Source: Streptomyces sp. MA5143a
Lineage (GTDB): Bacteria; Actinomycetota; Actinomycetes; Streptomycetales; Streptomycetaceae
Reading direction: 5' to 3'
Assembly: GCF_900290235.1 (NCBI RefSeq)
Contig: NZ_OLMK01000103.1
Span: 19,684 to 83,683, forward strand
Length of the DNA stretch: 64,000 nt
The position numbers and the translations under genes are program-made. This document shows positions 17,641-26,404 of this stretch, in pieces. The notes below the pieces were generated by a model. The model saw only the letters and a list, made by a program, of their open reading frames with translations, ran no database searches and was not told the DNA's origin. Each line of letters begins with the position of its first letter. Positions within the stretch are counted from its first letter, which is position 1.

Positions 17641-17887
17641 GCGCCGAGGGTGTGTGGTATGCGGGTGAAGTCGGCGTCGCCGCGACGCCTCCGTCGCATC
17701 AGTCCCCGACGGTGAAGACAGCGTGGCGCGTGGCGCCCCTACCTGACCAGCGGCTTCGGTTTTCTCCGGTTCGGGCGAAGCCGGACGGAGCTGACGACCC
17801 GGTCGTACGCCAGTTGTCGCGGGGGTCCTCCAGGGGGACGGGTTGCGGTCGGCAGGCAGCAGTCAAGCGCCCGCGTGGAAGCGCGGG

Positions 17888-18550
17888 TCAAGTGTTGTGT
17901 GGCGTTACCAGGCCGGATTCGTAGGCGAGGACGACGAGTTGGGCACGGTCGCGGGCATGGAGCTTGGTCATGGCCCGGTTGATGTGCGTTTTCGCGGTCA
18001 GCGGGCTGATCACCAGACGGTCCGCGATCTCGTCGTTGGACAGGCCCTGCGCTACCAGCGCGACGGCCTCGCGTTCGCGGTTGGTCAGCTGTTGCAGCCC
18101 CGTGCCGGCGCCGGTGTTGAGTGGCTGGGCGACGTACTGGTTGATCAGTTTGCGGGTGATCGACGGTGCGAGCAGGGCGTCACCGCGAGCGGCGACGCGT
18201 ACGGCGTACAGGAAGTCTTCCGGCAGGACGTCCTTGACGAGGAATCCGGCGGCGCCGGCGCGCAGCGCGTTGAAGACGTATTCGTCCAGACCGTAGTTGG
18301 TCAGGATGACGACGTGCACCCCGGCCAGGGCCGGGTCCACGGCGATGCGCCGGGTCGCCTCGATGCCGTCGGCGACCGGCATCTGGATGTCGATGAGCGC
18401 GACGTCGGGCAGGTGTTGTTTGGCGAGCTCCAAGCCCTCGCTGCCGTCGGCGGCCTCGGCCACCACCTCGATGTCGTCTTCGAGGTCGAGGAGCGCGCGG
18501 AACCCGCTGCGAATGAGGGGCTGGTCGTCGACCAGCAGGACACGGATCAT
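17888..18550 (-). CDS. NarL/FixJ-type response regulator
   Basis: This is a 220-residue DNA-binding regulator. The receiver domain (1-120) starts IRVLLVDDQPLIRSGFRALL, with the acceptor aspartate at 54 in LIDIQMP and the conserved lysine in FLVKDVLPEDF. The LuxR-type helix-turn-helix is at about 153-210 (LTNREREAVALVAQGLSNDE, then LVISPLTAKTHINRAMTKL). Its ATG overlaps the stop of the histidine kinase gene by 4 bases (ATGA), so the two are translationally coupled partners. Targets are unknown. Such pairs commonly control nearby transport genes, but none is adjacent. Confidence 0.92.
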   Translation of the reverse strand: MIRVLLVDDQPLIRSGFRALLDLEDDIEVVAEAADGSEGLELAKQHLPDVALIDIQMPVADGIEATRRIAVDPALAGVHVVILTNYGLDEYVFNALRAGAAGFLVKDVLPEDFLYAVRVAARGDALLAPSITRKLINQYVAQPLNTGAGTGLQQLTNREREAVALVAQGLSNDEIADRLVISPLTAKTHINRAMTKLHARDRAQLVVLAYESGLVTPHNT

Positions 18551-19674
18551 GACGTTCGGTTTAGGGGGAGTTCGGCCTGGATGGTGAAGCCGCCCCCGCC
18601 GCGCGGTTGTGCCCGCAGTCGGCCGCCGAGGGCGGTGACGCGTTCGCGCATGCCCAGAAGCCCGACGCCGGGTTCCGGAGCGGTGTCATGGGTCGCCTTG
18701 CCGTCGTCATCGATGCGTATCGCGAGAACGTCCGGACCGCAGTCGATCCGGACGGACGCCGTGGCCGCGTCCGCGTGGCGGGCGATGTTGGTCAGCGACT
18801 CCTGAACGATCCGGTAGACGGTCCGCCCCACCGCGGTCGGCACGCCGTGCCGCTGTCCCTCGATCGTCAGCGTGGCCTCCAGGCCCGTCCTGCTTGCCCG
18901 TTCCACCAGTTCCGGGACGTTGTCGAGGCCGCGCGGCGGGGTGGTGTCGTCGTCGCGCAGCGCCTGAAGGGTCGCGCGCAGTTCCCGGGTCGCCTCACGT
19001 CCGGCCTCCTGGATCGCCAGCAGGGCCTGCGGCACCTGCTCGCCACGCCTGCGGGCCACGTGGACGGCGACTTCGGACTGCACCTTGATGACCGAGATCT
19101 GGTGGGTGAGGGAATCGTGCAGTTCCCGCGCGATGCGCAGCCGCTCCTCGTCGGCGCGGCGTCTCGCGGTCTCCTCTCTGGTGCGCTCGGCCTCGTCCGC
19201 CCGCCGCTCGGCCTGCCGCAGCGCCTCCCCCGCGGCGCCCGCCGCGATGAGCCAGGCGATCTCCAGGGCGCCTCGGGCCTGCGCGAACGCCTCGCCCGTG
19301 TCGTGCAGGCCCGAGGCCAGGGCTGCGAGGGGGAGAGCGGCCAGCATGGTTACGCTCGCCGCGACCGTGATGGTGCGGTATCCCGCCCGTACGGCTGCGT
19401 AAACCGCGAACAGGTAGGCCACAGCAGGCACGTCGAAACCGGCCGCCTGGTAGCCCGCGGCGCACAGCCCGGCGACGACCAGTACGGCCACCGGAGCCCG
19501 ACGGCGCGCGGCCAGCACCAGGCCGCCAGCCGTCAACAGCGTGTAGCCGAGCAGGTCGAGGCCCGTGGCGGAGTGCTGCTCGGACAGCCCGGTGACCAGC
19601 AGCGCCGTCGCCACGCCGACAGCGATGCCCCACTCTCCGACACGGCCCCGGACACCGGTCTCACCTGCACTCAT
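18547..19674 (-). CDS. Sensor histidine kinase (HisKA_3 family)
   Basis: This is a membrane kinase of 375 residues. The N-terminal half has several hydrophobic segments (about 10-150, including GIAVGVATALLVTGLSEQ and VAVLVVAGLCAAGYQ), typical of intramembrane sensors. The dimerisation/phosphoacceptor helix has RIARELHDSLTHQISVIKVQ with histidine 186, and the ATPase domain has VGRTVYRIVQESLTNIARHA and GVGLLGMRERVTALGG. It should phosphorylate the coupled response regulator encoded next. There is no large extracellular domain, so the signal is probably membrane-associated, such as cell-envelope stress. Confidence 0.92.
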   Translation of the reverse strand: MSAGETGVRGRVGEWGIAVGVATALLVTGLSEQHSATGLDLLGYTLLTAGGLVLAARRRAPVAVLVVAGLCAAGYQAAGFDVPAVAYLFAVYAAVRAGYRTITVAASVTMLAALPLAALASGLHDTGEAFAQARGALEIAWLIAAGAAGEALRQAERRADEAERTREETARRRADEERLRIARELHDSLTHQISVIKVQSEVAVHVARRRGEQVPQALLAIQEAGREATRELRATLQALRDDDTTPPRGLDNVPELVERASRTGLEATLTIEGQRHGVPTAVGRTVYRIVQESLTNIARHADAATASVRIDCGPDVLAIRIDDDGKATHDTAPEPGVGLLGMRERVTALGGRLRAQPRGGGGFTIQAELPLNRTS

Positions 19675-19892
19675 GCGCGCACCCTAGCTGGCCGCCGCCG
19701 CGGGCGAGTCCCCCTCGTGGACGAGTAGCTGACTACCGCCCACGCAGTACCTTCACGGCGCCTGCGGCGTCCGTGGTAGCCGGATGCGGCACCGGCGGCA
19801 GTGCGAAGTGTCTCCGTCCGCCGGACGACCGGGGGCGGATCCGGCAGACATGCTCGGTCCACACCCGTCGCAGGAAGAGAAGGAGCATCTTG

Positions 19893-20273
19893 ATGTCTGT
19901 TCGTCGCCTGCTTGCCGCACCAGCGGCCGCGCACGTCTCGGCCCAGTCGTCGGGAGTCGGCGCATACACGCTGACCACAGCACGATTCTGGGCAACCGCG
20001 GCCGCGCTGCTGGCGCTGGCCGGCGTTGTCATCGGCCGGCGGGCTCTGACCCGCTCGGTCCGCCGTAACGGCAACGGCGGGACGAAGGGGGCGATCACGG
20101 CCCTGGCGGTGGGGCTGATCACCATGGTGGGTGGCACGGTACATCTTGCCGTCGCCGACGGTGGTCCCGGCACCGGGAACGGAGTGGTGGGAGGCGGGGC
20201 TGCCCTGCTCTTGGGGCTGATCGCCACGGTCCTCGGGTGGCTGGCTCTGGGCCGTTCCCGCCGCACAGGCTGA
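19893..20273 (+). CDS. DUF6223 family membrane protein
   Basis: The product is 126 residues. ATG 19893 follows GAGAAGGAG. After MSVRRLLAAPAAAHVS there are three hydrophobic segments: RFWATAAALLALAGVVIG, GAITALAVGLITMVGGTV and GAALLLGLIATVLGWLAL. The loops contain NGNGGTKG and DGGPGTGNGVVGG. The layout fits the small Streptomyces membrane proteins annotated as DUF6223; function is unknown. The N-terminal signal region looks shorter than I would expect for the family. It is divergent from the histidine kinase operon. Confidence 0.6.
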   Translation: MSVRRLLAAPAAAHVSAQSSGVGAYTLTTARFWATAAALLALAGVVIGRRALTRSVRRNGNGGTKGAITALAVGLITMVGGTVHLAVADGGPGTGNGVVGGGAALLLGLIATVLGWLALGRSRRTG

Positions 20274-20815
20274 CCTCAGCGCACAGGAGCGAGCGTTCGG
20301 GTCTGCCTGAAGGCCGACCAATGCCCCGCCCTCGGTGCTGTCGAAACTCCCAAGTGCCTGTTCTTGCGGTCTCCCGGTGGAGTTCGCCCGGCTCGGATTC
20401 GATGAGACACCCGTCGAGTTGGGTGCATGATGGCTTCTGTAGGCTGCCGTCAGCTGTGTGTCGGGGGGATGTATTGCACTACGCTCTGCAGTCGAGGCGC
20501 TGGCAACTCTCCTCACCTGAGGCACTGCCAACGCCCCCTGGGGACCAGGCAAACCCGGATGATCCTTCCCAAACGGGGGCCCACGCCGCTCACGGCCCAG
20601 CGAGTCGAAAGGGACTCCCGAAGCCACCTCCAGCCGCCAGAGAGCGTGTCACTTTAGGTGGGGGCTTCCAGGGTCTTCGCCAGCCCTCTTGCCAGTGAAC
20701 GCTTCTCGCAGTCGATCATGGGCAGCATGTGCTGATGGGCCTCAGGGTACTGATCTCCGGTCGTTGAGCGGGTGCGTCATACCGGGGCGCCGCCGTGCAG
20801 CGGCCACAAACTTGG
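20274..20815. other. Gene-poor interval
   Basis: I see no supported gene, transposase fragment or strong hairpin in these 542 bases. Several short frames exist on both strands but have neither a ribosome-binding site nor recognisable content. Confidence 0.5.
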
Positions 20816-21868
20816 TCACGGGAGGATTCCCTTCAGCGCCAGGGTGAGGAGCGAGCGGAGAGCTTGTTCGGTGACCGGTCGTGGGTTGGCATAGCGCTGG
20901 GCCCGTGCCTGGGCGATGATCTCGTCGACGTCGCGTTCCCTCAGGCCGAGTTCGGCCAGTGAGCGTGGAGCGCCGAGTTCGGCGGATGTGTGCGCGAGGT
21001 GCTTCGGCACGTCGTCCGTGGCCAGCGCGCGGCGCAGCGCTTGCTCGGCGGCCGGTGCGGCAGGGAGGTTGAAGGCGGTGACGTACGGGAGCAGGACCGT
21101 GTGGACGGCGGCGTGGGGCAGGTCGAAGGTGCCGCCGAGGATGTGGCAGAGCTTGTGGTGCAGTGACATGGTCGTGGCTCCCAGGCACGCCCCGCACAGC
21201 CACGCGCCGCGCAGCGCGTCGATACGGGCCGCCGCGTCGCCGGGGTCGGCGGCGATGAGCGGCAGGGAAGCGGCCAGTGAACGCACCCCCTCCTTGGCCA
21301 TCAGGGACACGATCGGTGAGGCGTCGGGCGCGTACAGGGCCTCCACCGCATGGGCGATGGCGTTGAATCCGCTGGTCACGGACACGTCCACGGGGAGGCC
21401 GAGGGTGAGTTCGGGGTCGTAGACCACGCTGCGAGGCAGGACGGCCCGGTCGCGGCCGGTTTGTTTGCGTCCGTTGTCGGTGAGTCCCCAGACGGTGGTC
21501 ATCTCGGAGCCGGCGTAGGTGGTGGGTACGCTGATCACGGGCAGGCCGGACGTCAGGGCGATCGCTTTGCCCAGACCGATGGTGGAGCTGCCGCCGATGG
21601 CCAGACAGCCGTCCGCGCCGGCTTCGTGGGCGGCCGCGCGAGCCGCTTCAGCGACTTCGACCGGCACGTGCATCCTGGCTTCGGTGAAGAGCCCCACGCA
21701 TGTGTCGCCCAGCAGGGTGGCCGCGTGCTCGGCGAGAGCGCGCTGACCGGGCGTGGACAGCACCAGCAGTCGGCACAGGCCCAAGCGGTCTGCTTCTTCG
21801 GGTAGTTGGCGCAGGCTGCCGGGGCCGAAGACCACTCGCATGGGCAGGGCCTCGTAGGTGAAGGTCAT
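20816..21868 (-). CDS. Maleylacetate reductase
   Basis: This 350-residue iron-type alcohol dehydrogenase family enzyme reduces maleylacetate to 3-oxoadipate with NAD(P)H. It has the glycine-rich LAIGGSSTIGLGKAIAL, the PTTYAGSEMTTVWGLTDNG block, NAIAHAVEALYAPDASP and the histidine-bearing MSLHHKLCHILGGTFDLPHA, where other family members bind metal. Its ATG overlaps the stop of the dioxygenase gene (ATGA). It is the last gene of the four-gene operon and takes the product of ring cleavage of hydroxyquinol towards central metabolism. Confidence 0.9.
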   Translation of the reverse strand: MTFTYEALPMRVVFGPGSLRQLPEEADRLGLCRLLVLSTPGQRALAEHAATLLGDTCVGLFTEARMHVPVEVAEAARAAAHEAGADGCLAIGGSSTIGLGKAIALTSGLPVISVPTTYAGSEMTTVWGLTDNGRKQTGRDRAVLPRSVVYDPELTLGLPVDVSVTSGFNAIAHAVEALYAPDASPIVSLMAKEGVRSLAASLPLIAADPGDAAARIDALRGAWLCGACLGATTMSLHHKLCHILGGTFDLPHAAVHTVLLPYVTAFNLPAAPAAEQALRRALATDDVPKHLAHTSAELGAPRSLAELGLRERDVDEIIAQARAQRYANPRPVTEQALRSLLTLALKGILP

Positions 21869-22734
21869 CGCGTCGCCTTTGCCTCCGGTGCCAGCACGAT
21901 GTCGAACCCGGCGTGGGTGAAGGGTGCGGTGACGCCGAAGTGCTCGGCGTCCTGTTCGTCGTGGGATTCGGCGAAGTCGGTGATCAGGCCCCGCTTGACG
22001 GCGAAGACGGCGTCCGAGTCGATGTAGGGGCTGCCCGCGACGAACGTGTGCGTGGTGACCGTCCGGTGGTGCGCGGCGCCGACGATGAAGTGGATGTGGG
22101 CGGGCCGGTTGGGGTGCCTGCCGGTGGCTTGGAGGAGGCGGCCTACGGGGCCGTCGGTGGGGATCGGGTAGTGGGAGGGGACGACGGTGCGGAACCAGTA
22201 GCGGCCGTGCTCGTCCGTGCGGAAGAGGCCGCGGCCGTTGCCCGGGGGCTGTACGTCGGGCTGCTGCACGTCGTAGAAGCCGTCCTGCGAGCACTGCCAC
22301 ACGTCGAGTTCCGCGCCCTGGAGCGGGGTTCCGTCGGAGGCGAGCACACGGCCGGAGACCACGCAGGGACGGCCGGTGCCGAGGAGGTCGATGGAGTCAC
22401 CGAGTTCGCGGCGGGGGGATTCGGTCATGTGGAAGGGGCCGAGGACGGTTGTCTCGGTTCCCTCCTCGGCACCGTTGATGGTCTCGACGAGCATGGAGAC
22501 GCCCAGGATGTCGGAGAGCAGGACGAACTCCTGGCGGGTGTCGTCGCACGTGCGGCCGACCGCGGTGAGGAAATCGATCGCCGCCTCCCACTCCTGCATC
22601 GTGGGTACGATGTCCCTTACGAAGCTGTGCAGATGGCGGGTCAGGCTCTCCATGATCTGCCGCAGCCGCTTGTCCTTGGTCTGCCGAAAGCTCTCCACCA
22701 CGGCGTCGGTGGCGGTCTCGACGGTGAAGTCCAC
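21865..22734 (-). CDS. Intradiol ring-cleavage dioxygenase (hydroxyquinol 1,2-dioxygenase type)
   Basis: This 289-residue non-haem iron(III) enzyme should cleave 1,2,4-trihydroxybenzene to maleylacetate. The N-terminal helical linker domain contains FLTAVGRTCDDTRQEFVLLS and DILGVSMLVETING. The catalytic barrel contains LGPFHMTESP, DVWQCSQDGFYDVQQPD, the iron-ligand region RYWFRTVVPSHYPIP (two tyrosines) and RPAHIHFIV (two histidines). GTG 22734 follows AGGAAG. Pairing with maleylacetate reductase favours hydroxyquinol over catechol as substrate. Confidence 0.9.
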   Translation of the reverse strand: MDFTVETATDAVVESFRQTKDKRLRQIMESLTRHLHSFVRDIVPTMQEWEAAIDFLTAVGRTCDDTRQEFVLLSDILGVSMLVETINGAEEGTETTVLGPFHMTESPRRELGDSIDLLGTGRPCVVSGRVLASDGTPLQGAELDVWQCSQDGFYDVQQPDVQPPGNGRGLFRTDEHGRYWFRTVVPSHYPIPTDGPVGRLLQATGRHPNRPAHIHFIVGAAHHRTVTTHTFVAGSPYIDSDAVFAVKRGLITDFAESHDEQDAEHFGVTAPFTHAGFDIVLAPEAKATR

Positions 22735-22742
22735 TGGTCTTC

Positions 22743-23837
22743 CTAACTGTTGGCGGTGCCCTGGCCGGTCAGGTGGTCGGTGAACCAGTCTCCGGTGAGC
22801 GCGTCGCGTTCGGCCGCGTGGTTGTAGAGGGTGTGTTCGCCGTCGGGCCAGATGCGGGCGGTCGCGCGGGTGGGGTCGGCGGCACGCAGGAAGGGCTCCT
22901 GGTCCTCGTAGCGGGCCAGGGGGTCCTGGCCGCCGTGCAGCAGGAGCAGGGGGCAGGTGATGCGGTGCTTGTCCGGGTTGAAGCGCAGGGCGCCCATGAC
23001 CTCGGCCACCCGGTCCAACTCGTCGGTGCCGACCACGGCGGCCATCTGCTCGCGGGCGGTGCGGAATTCGGGCACCGTGGGCGTGGCCGGGGCGCCGTTG
23101 ACGACCACCGCACCGACGCGCGGGTCGGCGGCGGCCAGGTGGGCGGCGAACAAGCCGCCGAAGCTGATGCCCTGCACACCGATCGCGCCGCCAAGGCGGG
23201 GATCGGCCTCGACCAGGTCGACGAAGCGGGCGAAGCCCTCGGTGACGCGCTCGTCGACGTACAGTCCGTGCCGCAGCCGCGACTCGCCCTGCCCGGGGCC
23301 TTCCGCGAGCAGGCAGGCCAGGCCGCGCGCGGTGTAGGCGTCGGCGACGGGCAGGTATGCGGCGCCCCAGCCGCTGAGTCCGCCCCAGACGATGACGGTG
23401 GCCGAGGCCTCGCCGCTCGGCGGCAGGCACAACCAGCCGCCGAGCGCCCCGTGACGGTGCGGGATCTCCACGCGCTCCACGGCGGGTGCGAGAGCGGCGA
23501 TCGCGGCGGTGTGCCGGGCGTACAGCTGCCGTTTCTCCGCAGCGTCGCTCTGGTACGCCATCTGTGCGAACATCCAGGCCGCGGAAGCGAACCGGTACGC
23601 CTGCCGGGCGGTTGTGCGGTGGCTCGCCTCCTCCGCCCGCCGGGCCCGTACCAGCTGCGTCTGCGCGATGGCCGCGGCGGCGTCCTGCCATGGTGTCCCA
23701 GTCGCTGTGTCGGCGAGCAGGCGGCGGGCGTCGGCCGGGTCCATGCCGCAGTCGGTGAGCCGGGTGAAGGGCATGGCCCGGTGCTGGGCCGCCACCAGCG
23801 GCGGCAGAGAAGCCGTCCTGGGGACTGCGGGCGTCAT
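22743..23837 (-). CDS. Alpha/beta hydrolase, possible C-C bond hydrolase (2,6-dihydroxypseudooxynicotine hydrolase-like)
   Basis: The product is 364 residues. An N-terminal helical cap (about 1-120, with SHRTTARQAYRFASAAWMFA and QMAYQSDAAEKRQLY) precedes an alpha/beta hydrolase core. The core has VIVWGGLSGWG, the nucleophile serine in GVQGISFGGLFAAH, the acid in LHGGQDPLARYEDQ and the histidine in WPDGEHTLYNHAAE. This cap-plus-core layout resembles the hydrolases that cut the C-C bond beside an aryl ketone, as in nicotine degradation. Within this operon it could release an acyl chain from a dihydroxyphenyl ketone. An esterase role is the alternative. The gene starts within the stop of the hydroxylase gene. 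Confidence 0.7.
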   Translation of the reverse strand: MTPAVPRTASLPPLVAAQHRAMPFTRLTDCGMDPADARRLLADTATGTPWQDAAAAIAQTQLVRARRAEEASHRTTARQAYRFASAAWMFAQMAYQSDAAEKRQLYARHTAAIAALAPAVERVEIPHRHGALGGWLCLPPSGEASATVIVWGGLSGWGAAYLPVADAYTARGLACLLAEGPGQGESRLRHGLYVDERVTEGFARFVDLVEADPRLGGAIGVQGISFGGLFAAHLAAADPRVGAVVVNGAPATPTVPEFRTAREQMAAVVGTDELDRVAEVMGALRFNPDKHRITCPLLLLHGGQDPLARYEDQEPFLRAADPTRATARIWPDGEHTLYNHAAERDALTGDWFTDHLTGQGTANS

Positions 23838-25390
23838 ACGGCCGCCTTGGCCGTGCCGGACAGTGCGTCGTCCAGGTCGTCCACGAGCGCGCCGAGGTCC
23901 GTGCTGTCGGCCGCCGTACCGAACAGCACGAAGTCGGGACGTGCCAGGTAGGCGACCGCGCCGAGCCGCTGGAGGTACTCCCGGTGCCGCCCGTCGAGGT
24001 CGTCGACCGTGTCGAGGGCGACCACGGCGCAGCCCAGACGCTCCAACCTGGCGAGCCGGCCGGGGCCGAGGGCGGCGGTGGGGTCCTCGGCCGTGACGAC
24101 GGTGAAGCCGTATCCGGTCAGGTCGTCGAGGCGCCCGGTGCGGCCATCGGCCAGACGGATACGGCCCTGCGGGGTGAGGGTGCCGACCGGTGTGCCGGCT
24201 TCCTTGCGCAGCACTCCGCCGCTCAGCGGCGGGAACGGCGGCGGCGGTGGCACCTTGCCCGCGAAGAACGCGGCGTCCCGGGCCGCCGCGGCCTCGACGT
24301 CGTGGGTGTTGGCGACCTTGCCGAGGCCGATCGCCATGTGGGTGAGGGCGGTGACGTGCGGGCGGCGCTCGCTCTCGTAGGTGCCCAGCAGAGCCTCGGG
24401 CGCCAGGCCACTGAGGACGAGGTGCAGTTTCCAGGCGAGGTTGGTGGCATCGCGGATGCCGCTGCACGCACCCTGGCCGAGGTAAGGGGGCATGGTGTGG
24501 GCGGCGTCGCCGGCCAGGAAGACCCTGTCGGTGCGCCAGCGGGTGGCGATGCGGGCCTCGAAACCGTAGACGAGCTGACGGATGATCCGCACATCGTCCG
24601 GACCCAGCTCGTGGTACTCCCCCAGCAGCCTCCATGCCGTCTCCGGCGCGGTCATCTCCTCACGCGTCTCGCCCGGCAGGACGGCGAACTCGAAGCGCTG
24701 GCGGGTTGTGCCGATGTTGATGGTCATGTGGCCGCGTGCGGGATCGCAGTACTGGGTGCCGTGGGCGAACTCCGGTGGCTGGGGGCGCAGCCACTCGGTG
24801 TCGATGTTGAGCCACTGTTCGTTGAAGCCGAAGTCCTCGCGCTCCACTGCGAGCAGTTCCCGCACGCCGCTGCGGCTGCCGTCGGCGGCGATCACATAGC
24901 GGGCCCGGACCTCGTCGCGCGGACCGTCCGCACAGTTTGTCTCGGTGTTCCAGCCGCTCAGGTGCAGGGTGACGCCGTCGTCGTCCTGGTCGAGGCCGGT
25001 GACCGCCCAGCCCTGACGGACGTCGACCGTGCCGTAGCCGCGCAACCGCTTGTCGATCGCCTGCTCCACGTGCGGCTGATACATGGAGATGTGGTCCGGA
25101 TAACCCATCGGGCCGTCGGGGGTCGCCGGGATGCGCACCAGCGTCTCGCCCTTGCCGTTGACCCACAGGTACTCGCACGGGGACGAGTCCCGCAGCGCCT
25201 CGTCGACATCGCCCGCCGCCTGGACGGTACGCGCGGTCTCGTCGTCGATGTGGGTGAGCCGGGGCAGCCCGTACAGGGCAGGCCAGCGTTCGCAGACCAC
25301 CACCCGGTGGCCGAGCCGGCCGAGCAGGGACGCCGCGGCGAGTCCGGTCGGACCGTAGCCGACGACGGCTACGTCATAGTGCGGAGCCAT
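23834..25390 (-). CDS. FAD-dependent aromatic monooxygenase (MhpA/resorcinol hydroxylase-like)
   Basis: This 518-residue class A flavoprotein hydroxylates an aromatic ring with NAD(P)H and oxygen. The FAD-binding VAVVGYGPTGLAAASLLGRL is at residues 8-27, RYVIAADGSRSGVRELL is the DG motif, and RVFLAGDAAHTMPPYLGQGA contacts the flavin ribityl and phosphates. A C-terminal thioredoxin-like domain follows. It is the first gene of the operon, with GGAGGTG just upstream of ATG 25390. It is well placed to form hydroxyquinol from a resorcinol-type intermediate. The exact substrate is unknown. Confidence 0.88.
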   Translation of the reverse strand: MAPHYDVAVVGYGPTGLAAASLLGRLGHRVVVCERWPALYGLPRLTHIDDETARTVQAAGDVDEALRDSSPCEYLWVNGKGETLVRIPATPDGPMGYPDHISMYQPHVEQAIDKRLRGYGTVDVRQGWAVTGLDQDDDGVTLHLSGWNTETNCADGPRDEVRARYVIAADGSRSGVRELLAVEREDFGFNEQWLNIDTEWLRPQPPEFAHGTQYCDPARGHMTINIGTTRQRFEFAVLPGETREEMTAPETAWRLLGEYHELGPDDVRIIRQLVYGFEARIATRWRTDRVFLAGDAAHTMPPYLGQGACSGIRDATNLAWKLHLVLSGLAPEALLGTYESERRPHVTALTHMAIGLGKVANTHDVEAAAARDAAFFAGKVPPPPPFPPLSGGVLRKEAGTPVGTLTPQGRIRLADGRTGRLDDLTGYGFTVVTAEDPTAALGPGRLARLERLGCAVVALDTVDDLDGRHREYLQRLGAVAYLARPDFVLFGTAADSTDLGALVDDLDDALSGTAKAAV

Positions 25391-25485
25391 CGGACACCTC
25401 CGAAGACAGCCCCGCGCCGTTGCGAGGGGCTGTGGTGGGAAGGAGAGAGGTGCGGCTCCACCGTGCGGTGCATGTCGCGCTCCAT

Positions 25486-25524
25486 GTGAATTCGGATTCA
25501 CACTTTGAGTGAAGCGAGATTCAC
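25486..25524. promoter_or_regulatory. Paired palindromic operators in front of the catabolic operon
   Basis: Two sites share the form GTGAA-N6-TTCAC: 25486-25501 (spacer TTCGGA) and 25509-25524 (spacer GCGAGA), 23 bases apart. The first extends to a perfect TGTGAAT-N4-ATTCACA. They lie between the monooxygenase gene and the divergent TetR gene, where a TetR dimer pair would block both promoters. An identical arrangement occurs at 26253-26291. Confidence 0.75.
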
Positions 25525-25570
25525 ACGATGGCAACATGGACGTCAAGACCCCGGTCGATAAACTGCACAG

Positions 25571-26218
25571 ATGACCGAGTCCCCCGCCCGCAGGCCTGCC
25601 GCCCTCCGGGAAAGCAGTCGCCGTTCGCAGCAGGACCTCACGCAGGCCGGGTACGCGCTGCTCGAAGAGGGTGGAGTGGACGCACTGACCGTGGCCGCGG
25701 TCGCCGAGCGGGCCGGCATGGCGGTCGGCAGCATCTACCGCCGGTTCGGCGACAAGGAAGGACTCCTGCTGGCCATCCAGCACGCCTTCACCGAGAACCT
25801 CCAGGCCGAGATCACCCAGCGCATGTCCCCGGAGCGGTTGCGCATTCTGCGCGATCCGGCCGTGGCGGTCGCCGAGGCAGTGGGCGCGATCACCGACGCC
25901 TTCCAGGCCTACGAGTCCCTGCTGCGCGTCTTCCTGCTGCTCGGCACCCGGCATGAGGCGGTGCGGGTCGAGGGCTCACGCGTCAGCGCCGAGGGCAACC
26001 GCACCTTCGCCGAGGCGCTGCGTCACATCCCCGTCGCGCACCCGGATCCCGAGGCCGCGCTGGACTTCGCCTTCCGCCTGGTCTACGCCACAGTCGCCCA
26101 CCGCGTCACGCAGGGCGAGTTCCTGGAGTCCGACCGCCCGCTGCCCTGGAGCCAGTTGCGCAGTCACCTCCAGACCGCGGTCATCTCCTACCTCCTCGCC
26201 ACCCCGGACGGCCGGTGA
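25571..26218 (+). CDS. TetR/AcrR family regulator of the aromatic operon
   Basis: The product is 215 residues. The helix-turn-helix is at about 40-60 (VDALTVAAVAERAGMAVGSI then YRRFGDKEGLL). The C-terminal ligand domain includes AYESLLRVFLLLGTRHEAVR and ends VISYLLATPDGR. The gene is divergent from the four-gene operon, with the paired GTGAA-N6-TTCAC sites between them, and a second pair of like sites follows its stop. This arrangement makes it the likely local repressor, released by an aromatic substrate or intermediate. Confidence 0.88.
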   Translation: MTESPARRPAALRESSRRSQQDLTQAGYALLEEGGVDALTVAAVAERAGMAVGSIYRRFGDKEGLLLAIQHAFTENLQAEITQRMSPERLRILRDPAVAVAEAVGAITDAFQAYESLLRVFLLLGTRHEAVRVEGSRVSAEGNRTFAEALRHIPVAHPDPEAALDFAFRLVYATVAHRVTQGEFLESDRPLPWSQLRSHLQTAVISYLLATPDGR

Positions 26219-26252
26219 CCTCCTCGCTCGCCGTCGCGCAAGTGCGCGCACA

Positions 26253-26291
26253 GTGAGTTCACGCTCACCACATGTGTGAGTCATGACTCAC
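26253..26291. promoter_or_regulatory. Second operator pair, 3' of the TetR gene
   Basis: GTGAG-N6-CTCAC occurs at 26253-26268 and 26276-26291, again 23 bases apart. The second is part of an 18-base perfect palindrome (26275-26292, TGTGAGTCA and its complement). Position and spacing copy the pair at 25486-25524. Downstream lie GAAGGAGAG and an ATG at 26391, so the pair probably drove a gene that is now cut off by an IS5 fragment. Confidence 0.7.
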
Positions 26292-26390
26292 ATATTGGCT
26301 CGCCTCTCTGCGCTTCCCACGCCATCGCGCCGACAGCTCAGGTCCTCCGGAGTTCCGTCGTAGCCGGAGCGATCGAAGGAGAGTTGTCGA

Positions 26391-26402
26391 TGCATGCGAC
26401 CT
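26391..26402 (+). pseudogene. Start of a lost gene cut by an IS5 fragment
   Basis: ATG 26391 has GAAGGAGAG at a good distance upstream and sits behind the second operator pair. After only about four codons the sequence becomes the complement of an IS5 transposase start, so the rest of the gene is gone. Its identity cannot be known. A transporter or further enzyme of the same pathway is a reasonable guess. Confidence 0.4.
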
Positions 26403-26404
26403 TG

